From Pelobates cultripes (taxonomy: Eukaryota; Chordata; Amphibia; Anura; Pelobatidae): 64,000 bases of DNA. A program made the position numbers and the translations under genes. Positions 52,801-63,800 of this stretch are shown here, piece after piece. The stretch is from assembly GCA_933207985.1 (NCBI GenBank), contig OW240913.1:261242734-261306733 (forward strand), read 5' to 3'. The stretch's first letter is position 1. Each line of letters opens with the position of its first letter. The notes beneath the pieces were generated by a model. That model made no database searches, had not been told where the DNA came from, and saw nothing but the letters and a program-made list of their open reading frames with translations.

Positions 52801-53908
52801 AATAGAGACTGTTTCCCCTACATAGGGTCACTTGGCAGATATGGATTGACACCTGTCCTCAGGGACCATGATACACACTGACACAGAGCAGAATAGAGAC
52901 TGTTTCCCCTACATAGGGTCACTTGGCAGATATGGATTGACACCTGTCCTCAGGGACCATGACACACACTGACACAGAGCAGAAAAGAGACTGTTCCCCC
53001 TACATAGGGTCACTTGGCAGATATGGATTGACACCTGTCCTCAGAGCCCCTGATACACACTGACACAGAGCAGAATAGAGACTGTTCCTCCTACATAGGG
53101 TCACTTGGCAGATATGGATTGACACCTGTCCTCAGAGACCATGACACACACTGACACAGAGCAGAATAGGGACTGTTCCCCCTACATAGGGTCACTTGGC
53201 AGATATGGATTGACACCTGTCCTCAGAGCCCCTGATACACACTGACACAGAGCAGAATAGAGACTGTTCCCCCTACATAGGGTCACTTGGCAGATATGGA
53301 TTGACACCTTTCCTCAGGATCCCTGATACACACTGACACAGAGCAGAATAGAGACTGTTCCCCCTACATAGGGTCACTTGGCAGATATGGATTGACACCT
53401 GTCCTCAGAGATCGTGATACACACTGACACAGAGCAGAATAGAGACTGTTTCCCCTACATAGGGTCACTTGGCAGTTATGGATTAACACCTGTCCTCAGA
53501 GACCATGATACACACTGACACAGAGCAGAATAGTGACTGTTCCTCCTACATAGGGTCACTTGGCAGATATGGATTGACACCTGTCCTCAGAGACCATGAT
53601 ACACACTGACACAGAGTAGAATAGAGACAGTTCTCCTACGTAGGGTCACTTGGCAGATATGGATTGACACCTGTCCTCAGAGACCATGATACACACTGAC
53701 ACAGAGCAGAATAGAGACTGTTCCCCCTACATAGGGTCACTTGGCATGTATGGATTGACACCTATCCTCAGGATCCCTGATACACACTGACACAGAGCAG
53801 AATAGGGAATGTTCCCCCTACATAGGGTCACTTGGCAGATATGGATTGACACCTGTCCTCAGGATCCCTGATACACACTGACACAGAGCAGAATAGGGAA
53901 TGTTCCCC
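49846..53908. repeat. ~90-bp satellite array, about 45 copies
   Basis: Unit: CATAGGGTCACTTGGCAGAT, then ATGGATTGACACCTGTCCTC, AGAGACCATGATACACACTG, and ACACAGAGCAGAATAGAGAC. Copies differ by a few bases; GAGCCCCTGATAC and CAGGGACCATG variants are interspersed. It runs into the assembly gap. Confidence 0.95.
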
Positions 53909-54008
53909 NNNNNNNNNNNNNNNNNNNNNNNNNNNNNNNNNNNNNNNNNNNNNNNNNNNNNNNNNNNNNNNNNNNNNNNNNNNNNNNNNNNNNNNNNNNN
54001 NNNNNNNN
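53909..54008. other. Assembly gap (100 N)
   Basis: Exactly 100 N between two satellites. Such round gaps are usually placeholders, so the true distance is unknown. Confidence 0.98.
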
Positions 54009-55120
54009 AAGTGGTACAGTATACGCTCTTGAGCCTGACACACAGACGCTTGCAGACAACTTACTGCTATTCAATCTATAACAGTGAAAAAAGTTTTTTG
54101 GTTTTTAAATGCACGCTATTGTGACACCAGTGAGTGAGTGGTGGCACTGGGCACAGTATCCACTGTAAGCCTGACACACCCGCTTTGAGACAACTAACTG
54201 CTATTCAATCTGTAACAGTGAAAAAAGTTTTTTGGTTTTAAATGCAAGCTATTGTGACACCAGTGAGTGAATGGTGGCACTGGGCACAGTATCCACTGTG
54301 AGCCTGACACACACCCTTTGAGACAACTGACTGCTATTCAATCTATAACAGTGAAAAAAGTTTTTTGTTTGTAAATGCAAGCTATTGTGACACCAGTGAG
54401 TGAGTGGTGGCACTGGGCACAGTATCCACTGTGAGCCTGACACACCCGCTTTGAGACAACTAACTGCTATTCAATCTATAACAGTGAAAAAAGTTTTTTT
54501 GGTTTTTAAATGCACGCTATTGTGACACCAGTGAGTGAGGTGGTAGCACTGGGCACAGTATCTACTGTGAGCCTGACACAGACGCTGGCAGACAACTAAC
54601 TGCTATTCAATCTATAACAGTGAAAAAAGTTTTTTGTTTTTTAAATGCAAGCTATTGTGACACCAGTGAGTGAGTGGTGGCACTGGGCACAGTATCCACT
54701 GTGAGCCTGACACACCCGCTTTGCAGACAACTAACTGCTATTCAATCTATAACAGTGAAAAAAGTTTTTTGTTTTTAAATGCAAGCTATTGTGACACCAG
54801 TGAGTGAGTGGTGGCACTGGGCACAGTATCCACTGTGAGCCTGACACACCCGCTTTGAGACAACTAACTGCTATTCAATCTATAACAGTGAAAAAAGTTT
54901 TTGGTTTTTAAATGCAAGCTATTGTGACACCAGTGAGTGAGTGGTGGCACTGGGCACAGTATCCACTGTGAGCCTGACACAGAAGCTGGCAGACAACTAA
55001 CTGCTATTCAATCTATTACAGTGAAAAAAAAATTTAAATGCAAGCTATTGTGACACCAGTGAGTGAGTGGTGGCACTGGGCAAGTGGGCACAGTATACGT
55101 TGAGAGCCTGACACAAATAA
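54009..55120. repeat. ~133-bp satellite array, about eight copies
   Basis: Unit: GTGGCACTGGGCACAGTATC, then CACTGTGAGCCTGACACAC, GACAACTAACTGCTATTCAA, AACAGTGAAAAAAGTTTTTT, and GCAAGCTATTGTGACACCAG. Starts at about 54141, 54274 and 54407 give the period. Confidence 0.93.
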
Positions 55121-58100
55121 TTTTATTAAAATTAAGGTTTAAATTGAGAGGATCACTCACCTTGAAAATGACTAGGTTGTTCACCTGGGAAGTAAGTCTA
55201 AAGTGAAATCTTTAGGTGTATATTATTATTACTATTACTAATATTATTATTATTCATAATGCAAACTTATTATGCAGTGCTTTACCATTTTACAAATGAG
55301 ATTTAACAGCAGACAAAACAAACAATTAGAAACTTTAACAGCAAAAGGAGGATAATGAGGACTTTGCTGGAGCAAGTTTACAATCTTGAGGTGGGATTGA
55401 AAAACACATTAGGAAGGGCACTATAAAGGATAGCAACAATAAATGAGACGGTGGAAGAGCAGTAGAGTCAGAAGGTGAGAGTAAAGAGAAGTGTGGTCCT
55501 ACTAATTACATTGATAGTAAGAGACAGATTTAAGGTAGTATAGTTAGCCAGGGAGACCATTGGCTAACCAGAAGAAATGGGTTTTAAGAGACTTTAAAGA
55601 TTAAATATTAGGGGTACATTTGATGGGATGGAACAACCTGAGCAAACTCAGTACGGTTTCTGGACAGACCAATTAGAAGAGAATTACTGTAGTTAATGCA
55701 AGACATTTCAAGAGTGTAAACCAGTCATAAGTAAAAATCTCCTGTGGCCCTGCAATTCATAAACAATTTTGCCAATAGACCCCCTCACCTATGAACAGAT
55801 AAAACAGGACAACAGGCTGGAAGGGGAAGGCTACTACTGGCCATTTATTTAAACATCATCACGGCATGAGGACACCATAAACCATTCAAACAGAATGACC
55901 GTAATAAATAAACTAATAATTTAAATATCTAGGGTGACAGTGCTTAAGGTCTAGCTAAACTTCTTAGTTCACAGGATACAGCTCAAACATGATCCTGCAG
56001 AGAGCACCCATTGCATCTTCCCATGCAGTGGCATAAGGACAGCAACTGAGATCTTTAGCTACCTTGAACTATAGGGGTGCACCCCAGCCAGGCCACTGCC
56101 CAAATAGGGCTAAACCAGCATCACTAAGTTTGACCCTATTGGGCCTAAAAAGCTCCACTCAGTCAGCTGAAATGCCTGGATGCTGCATGACAAACCATGC
56201 AGCTAAGTAACCACCTGACCCACCAGTTTGTAAATATTCTGAGAGACCCTGTAAACAGCTCCGAGAAAAGAAAAACAACTCCACAGGAGCTTGGGTAACA
56301 TTTTGGACCACCCAGTCTTTAAACCAAACAACTAAGGAGACCACCGAAGATACAAACAAATGACCTTTACTAGATCTAGCACACAAATAGCCTCCAAATC
56401 TTTGAATCAGCATTGCTGGGAGTGCCCCAAGCAGTGGACAGACACCTAGAAGCTGGAAAGTCCAGATTCCAGCCCAGCAATGAGGAGAGCATGCATAAAG
56501 CAATCCTATTGATAACCAGACGACCCACCAGTCAAACATGTATGGAGGAAGCTGATCCTAAAACAAAAACAAGAGTTAATGAATGAGAGAAAAACAACAA
56601 ATGTAAACTGAAAAAGTAAGGAAGCTAAGAAACCAAGTCAAGGAAAGGGAGTGGACATATAACCTGTACCTCTACAACGTCCATCATCCCCCATCTAATC
56701 AGGATGTCAGGGGGAAACAAGTACACAAAAATATGGCTCTCAAACTCCCTATACTCTTGGGCGGCAGCAACGACCATAGTACACATCAGCCACAAAAAGT
56801 TACCTGCGTACTTCCCATATCCCTATACATATTTAAATATCCATAGGGTTTTGGGAGGTGCGCAGGTACCTTTTTTTCTTTGGTTTTTACTGTATGTCAG
56901 GGAGAAAGCCCAGGGGAACTGCACAAGTCGCTGCAGCAATTCTAAAGGAATGGGAACTAATATGACAGGAAGACAAGCGATCCTGTCAAAACTACAAATG
57001 CAAAAACCTATTAAAAATTATACAGGAAAAGTGCAGGCGACCTCATGCACAAGAAACTAAGCACAGCTCTGGGGGATGTAAGTGGCAAAAAAGAGGACCA
57101 GCTCTTTGGAGCAAAACAAGCTATCAGCTGAGGCTGGCAAAGACACCCAAATCATGTGAGTATTGTAGTCAAACTTGGACTGGGGTATGAACAGTAAAAC
57201 AGTTTGGGATGAAATCAAAACATGAGAAGGCCTCAAGAGAGATATAGATTCCAATTTTTTTTTCTTCACCTAGGATTTGAAATGTGCATGCAAGGAGTAA
57301 ACCAAAAATAGGTAAGAGTCCCCTTGGATAGCCGCCTTCCGCAGTAACTTCTGATGTCCAAATGAAGAGGGAGTAGAAGTCAGCATAACTGAAGACGGAA
57401 GTGAAAAAGCAATAGATTCACTGACAGGCACTGCAGACTGTGGGACATGTTTATAAACTTTAGACTCAGATGACCCAGCTACAGGCTGAATGGGAGCAGT
57501 GAGGGAATCCGCACCAGCCATCTACAATGTCAGAACTGGACCAATAGACTGCCTGGAACTGTCACGAATAGTGGACTGATTAATTAATACTGCCCATATG
57601 TACTTTCAGAGACTGCCCAGTCTGTGCTCTTGTCAGGAAGTTTGCATGCTGTATCCCCGTTGATAGGTGAGGTCTGCTCATCAATTATCACAACTGTGGT
57701 TGCTCACTAGGATACGTTGGTTGGAAAAATTTTATTGCATATCACTTTATTAAGGCTTCCCCAATTGGTAGCAGATTTGCGCAATCATGTGTAAAAATTT
57801 AATAGAGGTTCTCCACTTAACAATGAGGGGAACCTCAATGTAAACATTATCAAATAAGGTGTAGCTTAAGTAATGGGCAGGATATATTATGATAGTAGCT
57901 ATTTAGGGACACTTCACTCAATTTCATATTCTTAGGCAAGTTTCGAGTGTTACCGTAATATATAGGAGATCTGTGGGAGCTTTCACAGAACTCACTATTT
58001 AGGGGTGACTGCTGGAGTTAGCCCAATAGGGACTGACAGATTTAGCAGATGTTTTCCTTATTATAGAGTAGTGGAGCTCTTAATCTTTTCTCCTATTTCA

Positions 58101-58121
58101 AGAACTTTCCAGACTCACACA
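55121..58121. other. Unassigned region, probably repeat-derived
   Basis: An ATTATTATT tract and a dispersed-repeat segment with GCAGTGCTTTACCATTTTAC lie at 55220-55400. A 126-codon minus frame at 56159-56539 is tryptophan- and leucine-rich (MFDWWVVWLSIGLLYAC) but matches no family I know. Two shorter frames at 57057-57521 (minus) are likewise unassigned. No splice-supported gene is seen. Confidence 0.4.
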
Positions 58122-58311
58122 CAGGGCCAGATTAAGAGCCCAGTGGGCCTGGTGCTGACAATTATGATGGGGCCTAATTACAGAATCTTATCGACCAAAA
58201 ACACAAAAAAACACTAAACACTAAAAAACACTACCTCCCAAGAGTCATGTATCTGATGGAGATGGTGTTGGAGGAAACCTCAAAGGATGCAACTATAAGA
58301 ATACACATACT
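58122..58311. mobile_element. hAT-like left terminus, truncated by the LINE
   Basis: CAGGGCCAGATTAAGAGCCC and the following AGTGGGCCTGGTGCTGACAA look like a hAT left end. No right end is seen before the LINE begins at about 58312. Confidence 0.4.
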
Positions 58312-58406
58312 GGGGCGGAGCCAACTGCCGACCGGAATGGCAGCACAGTAGCAGAGCTCCGGCGAGAAAGGCACTCAATCCGCGGACATCGGGCTATCAT
58401 TTAAAC

Positions 58407-59504
58407 ATGGGACACCCCAAACGCACGCCCTCATCCCAGAGAACGACAGGGAGGTCAGTGGCAGCAAAAACCGGAGCCCTGACAAAATATTTCAGGGATT
58501 CCAAGGAGGCTCACGAAAGCATGGTAGGCCCCAATATGGCGCCGGACTCGCCAGGCACTACATCCCCTCCCTCTAGCCCAGCTGAATCTACAGGCTCCCT
58601 GGTACTACAAGACCCAGACCTGAAAGGTATACTACAAAATTTACCATCTAAGCAGGACATAGCCAATATGCTGGGGAAACTAGAAGCTGCATTTCAGTCT
58701 AAACTGGAAAGTGTGGGAGCTGATATAAGGCATACTAAAGATAGAGTGAGTGCACTGGAGGACGACAGGGATGCAATACAACTCCAAGTGTCACACTTGC
58801 AATCTGTTATGGAAGCACATTCTGCACAGGCGTTTGATATACAGCGCTCATTAGATGATTTGGATAACAGAGGTAGACGAAATAATCTCAGATTAAAAGG
58901 GCTACCTGAACAGGACACAGAAAATCTAACAGAGGTACTGCAAGAAATATTTAATCTCCTCATGGGAAAACAAGCCGATACACCACTCATGTTTGATAGG
59001 GCACATAGAGCGTTGCGCCCCAGAGGTGCACCAGCGGACAAGCCAAGAGACGTAATCTGCCGTCTGCACTATTACTCCCAAAAGGATGACATACTCAAAG
59101 CACTAAGACAAGCCTCCCAGCCTCTACTATATAAAGATGCTCCAATCTCGATCTACCCTGACCTATCCTGGCTGACGCTGCAGGCAAGACGGACTCTCAA
59201 ACCTATAACAGACATCTTACGCCAACGCAACATCAGGTACCGATGGGGGTTCCCCCTGGCGCTAAGTGTTAACCACCAAGGCAAAGTATTTACCATCAAC
59301 TCCACTCATGATGTCCCCGTCTTTTTACAAGCACTGGACTTACCGGATACAAGAGTACCCGACTGGTATGGACTGCCACAACCAATGCAGAGGGAACCAC
59401 TACAACAACGCACGAGATGGCAACAAACGCCGAAAAGACGGAGGCCAGAACAAGCACTCTCCAGGGCGTCCACGCCAAGGGGAGCCCACACAGATATGTA
59501 CTGA
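58407..59504 (+). CDS. LINE ORF1 protein (RNA-binding)
   Basis: The frame has 365 residues and starts at ATG 58407 after a 95-bp leader. The N-terminus is basic and low-complexity. A coiled coil with heptads lies at about 75-150 (LGKLEAAFQSKLESVGADIR; VSALEDDRDAIQLQVSHLQS). The L1 ORF1 RRM-type domain follows with LDDLDNRGRRNNLRLKGLPE, and the C-terminal domain contains PISIYPDLSWLTLQARRTLK. Family knowledge: L1 ORF1p trimerises through the coiled coil, binds LINE RNA and acts as a nucleic-acid chaperone in the ribonucleoprotein. The tail (QRTRWQQTPKRRRPEQ) is basic. No lesions are seen. Confidence 0.92.
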   Translation: MGHPKRTPSSQRTTGRSVAAKTGALTKYFRDSKEAHESMVGPNMAPDSPGTTSPPSSPAESTGSLVLQDPDLKGILQNLPSKQDIANMLGKLEAAFQSKLESVGADIRHTKDRVSALEDDRDAIQLQVSHLQSVMEAHSAQAFDIQRSLDDLDNRGRRNNLRLKGLPEQDTENLTEVLQEIFNLLMGKQADTPLMFDRAHRALRPRGAPADKPRDVICRLHYYSQKDDILKALRQASQPLLYKDAPISIYPDLSWLTLQARRTLKPITDILRQRNIRYRWGFPLALSVNHQGKVFTINSTHDVPVFLQALDLPDTRVPDWYGLPQPMQREPLQQRTRWQQTPKRRRPEQALSRASTPRGAHTDMY

Positions 59505-59545
59505 TCTCCACGCTCCCAAACAAACGCACAACATGAACAAACAGT

Positions 59546-60134
59546 AACTTCAGAAGACCGCTAGCATTTTTGCTGCAAATACTCCTCACGCTCCTCACCC
59601 CAGTGAGCAATTGGACTACTACGGGTAGCGGGGCCTTGGGAGGGCGGCTCCCCTCTTTCCCTACGGGGATCCGCGCCCCTAACGCTACCGAACTCAGTCT
59701 ACAACCGCAAGTATTTTTAATATGTATATGCACTGATGACACTAGCTAAAGCCCAGAGGCCATAGTAACTACAACACCCATATGGCCACATGAATGACAG
59801 CTCTGTAGGAATGATGGGGTCTTGGGGAGGTGGCCACCCGGCTGGGTGCCCGTGTCCCCGACGCCGCCTGACCGGTTATACGCTCTGGGCTGGATACTTA
59901 TATCCCATCTCTCAAATAGTAAGGTTCGACAACCGCAAGTATTTTCAATATGCATATGCACTGATGACATTAGCTAAAGCCCAGGGGCCATAGTAACAGC
60001 AACACCCATATGGCCACGTGAATTACATCTCTGTAGGAATGATGGGGTCTTGGGGAGGCGGCCATGTGGCTGGGTGCCCGTGTCCCCGACACCACCTGAC
60101 CGATTAGACGCTCTGGGCTAGATACTTATACTTT
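59546..60134. repeat. Tandem ~228-bp repeat between ORF1 and ORF2
   Basis: ACAACCGCAAGTATTTT occurs at 59701 and 59929; both units continue with GCACTGATGACA(C/T)TAGCTAA, GGAATGATGGGGTCTTGGGG and GCTGGGTGCCCGTGTCCCC. A third, diverged half unit precedes them (GGGGCCTTGGGAGGGCGGC). Confidence 0.85.
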
Positions 60135-60817
60135 TACTTTTATTCACTTTCTAATAGAAAGGTCATATGTATACCCCACCTTACTGCTACCTGTGAATCT
60201 CAAAACTCTCCATCATGCTCGCACGAGCTAGCCACATAGGGAGTAAAGAGACACTGAGAGATAAAAATCTCCTGGGGAATGTTAATGACTTATGTGAATT
60301 TTCTGTTATATGACTGTTGATATGTTTTAGCAGCTAAATGCCTACTTCTGGTGCTACTGACACTGTCCCAGATACTGATTATGTATATTACCTTGCATAC
60401 GTAAGCCCACTAGCCACAAAAACAAATATAGAGTGGATGAGGCCTTTCCCGGACTCGGAACCTTAGCGACTGAAACCCCCCCCCCCCATCTGTCCATCCC
60501 CACCGGACGGGTAAATAGCCTATTTGAGAGAAGGCTATACATGCCCCAGAAGTATCAGACCAACATCTGACAACAGTCAAGTAACCACTGACTGTGCGGT
60601 GCCAAAAAGGACCCCATCTAGATAGGCCCCCCTAGACTGGGTCAGACACCGTCGACTGACTTAATACTACCAAACCTAGTACGTTATTATCGCAACTGTA
60701 TATAGTTATTGTTCTTTTTGCTTTTCTCTCTATTTCATACTCACATTTGTTGTTATATATTACTGAAATTGTTACACGACATAGTTACCGCTGACTACTA
60801 TACGACCACTGAAAGCA

Positions 60818-63800
60818 ATGGCACAGACACCAGCGACTGCCACACCTGCACAGCAGATACGGATATGTACGATCAATGTAAGAGGACTAAATATACCGGA
60901 GAAGCGCACACAAACCCTGATGGAGCTACATCGGCTCAGAGCCGATGTGGCCTTCCTGCAGGAAACCCACTTTAGGAAACATAACGCCCCCTCCCTCAGG
61001 GACAATAGGTACCCCCATGGCTTCTTCAGTGACTACACACAGGCTAAGTCTAGAGGGGTGGCGATACTGATATCGGCAAAACTTCCCTTTACGTATCATT
61101 CTCATGAGGCAGACGACAGTGGGAGACTACTTATGGTAAAGGGACAAATAGGCTCCAATATGGTAACCTTCGCGAACTTATACTTACCCAATAGGAAACA
61201 AGGGAACCCACTCAGGAAATATCTACGTAGAATAGAAAATTTCACAGAAGGAATATTGGTAGCAGGGGGTGATGTAAATGTCTCCCTAGACTCCACCCTT
61301 GACACGACTTCACAAATAAAGACCTACCAAACCCATACACGACGCCAGATTCAAAAACTCCTAGACGACGCCCAACTATATGACTGTTGGAGGACACTGC
61401 ACCCGACATCCAGAGACTTCTCCTTCTACTCCCACACAACGGGCTCCTACTCGAGGATAGATATGCTCTTCATGCCACACAGATTCTTACACCTCATACA
61501 AAAAAGTAGTTATGGTCCCATCACATGGTCGGACCATGCGCCCTTAACGCTGGAGATTCAGATCCCCTCCTTACCACTTACATCTTTCCATTGGAAGCTA
61601 AATGACTTATTACTCAATGACGCCACAATCACCAATAGAATAAGGGATACACTTACAAACTATTTTTTAGATAACAATGACCCGAATATGTCCCCTACAG
61701 TAATATGGGAAGCACACAAGTGTGTACTAAGAGGCGAGATAATTGCACTGGCCTCCAAGCAGAAAAAGCTCAGGGAACTCAGAATTAAAACACTTACACA
61801 AGAAATACGGCTTTTGGAGACTGCCCACAAAACCAATAATACGATAGACCTCTACATACAGCTGACAGACAGACGCACGAAACTACAACAGCTCCTGAAT
61901 GCCTCAGTTAAGAGGAAATTATTACTCACCAGACACTCCTTCTACACACAAGGGGGGAAATGTGGCCGCCTCCTAGCTAACGCACTCAAGAAAAAAAGAC
62001 AAAACACATTCATATCCCATATAAAGACACCATCAGGTACACTAACCGCCATGCTACCAGATATCACAAAAGCCTTTCACGATTACTATTCAACGTTATA
62101 CCATCTGTCGGACAAATCACCGCCCAAAGAAGTAATAGATAACTTCCTATTGTCCAGAATAAAGCGTACGATACCTACCGTAGACGCTAAATCCTTGGAA
62201 GCACCCATCACTTCAGACGAGTTTAGTGCAGCGGTAAGGCATCTACCAGTGGGCAAGAGTCCAGGACCAGATGGCTTCACAGCTAAATACTACAAGCTAT
62301 TTGCCTCCACACTGAGCGTACCCTTCACAACGGCATTCAATGCTCTAACAACACACACCACTCTGCCTGGCTCAGCCTTGGAAGCCCACATTACCCTAAT
62401 CCCCAAACCCGGTAAAGATCCCACTGACTGTGGAAGCTACCGCCCCATATCCCTTATCAATATCGACCTAAAGATTTTTACGAAAATCTTAGCAAACAGG
62501 CTACGTCCTCTCCTTCAACTTCTCATACACCCAGACCAATCAGGATTCGTCCCAAACAGGGAGGCTAAACATAACACCAATAAAATACTTAACCTGATCC
62601 ATTTTTCTCAACACACCCCCAAGCAAAGCGTCATCTTCTCGGTCGATGCCGAAAAAGCATTTGACCGAGTGGATTGGGCTTTCCTCCTAGCCACACTGAC
62701 AGCGTTAGGCCTCGGCCCAAATTGGATCCGGTGGATCCAATCCATATATTCAAACCCAATCGCTAAAATTCGAATTAATGGCCAACTTTCACCACCTGTG
62801 CGAATATACAATGGAACAAGACAGGGGTGCCCCTTGTCCCCATTACTCTTCATACTAATCCTAGAACCGTTCCTACAAGGAGTAAGAGACAACCCTGACA
62901 TACACGGTTTCCATATAAACAACCAAGAATATAAGGCTTCTGCTTTCGCAGATGACCTGTTATTCACGATAATGGACCCAACCACATCCATGGGCCCCTT
63001 AGTGGAAGAGTTAGAGCAATACCAAGTAGTGTCCAACTTTAAAGTGAACTTCACCAAAAGTGAAATCCTCCCTTTACGAATAGACCCCCACAACGCAAAC
63101 TCTCTTAAAGCTCGATTCCCTTTCAAGTGGACAAACAAAGCGATAAAATACTTAGGAGTACAACTCCCGAAAAACCTCTCCTCACTATACTCTCTTAACT
63201 ATAAACCCCTCTTAGAAACAATCTCCCAAGATCTAGCACAATGGTCGAAACCCCACTTTGGATGGCTCTGTAGGGTGAACATCATAAAGATGACCACTCT
63301 ACCCAAAATACTTTACCTCTTACAAGTTTTACCAATCACACTCCCAAAAGCCTTCTTCTCTACGATGAGACGGCTCTTCTCGGAATTCATTTGGGCGCAC
63401 AAACACCCTCGACTCAGCTACACAACTCTGACTAAAAGGAAAAATAGAGGGGGCTTGGGTTTACCTGATATTGAAACCTACTATAAGGCAGTCATACTAC
63501 ATCGCATATACGAATGGACAGCACCGCACCCGCACAGACAATGGAGAACTATAGAAGAGACATTCCTCTCCACACACGCACACAATGTAGTCTGGCACCC
63601 CAAAGGGCGAATGCTACAAAAGCCACCCTTCTCCCAACACCCGACCATCACCCCCGCACTGAAGGTTTGGAACCAAATCAGGGATTCCCAAGTACTATCC
63701 CCACACCCATCTCCGCGCTACCCGATAACAAACAACCCTCTTTTTCCACCGGGCTGCCAAACCCAATTCCTACAACACAACACACAATCACAACAACTCA

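Noticed and set aside
49846..53908. CRISPR-like array
   Set aside because: The repeats are contiguous ~90-bp satellite units without unique spacers, in a vertebrate genome.
49846..55120. Hammerhead motifs in the two satellites
   Set aside because: CTGATAC and GTGAAAA occur, but no CUGAUGA, GAAAC and cleavage-site combination is present in either unit.
58694..59742. Minus-strand frames across LINE ORF1
   Set aside because: They are antisense shadows of a well-supported ORF1.
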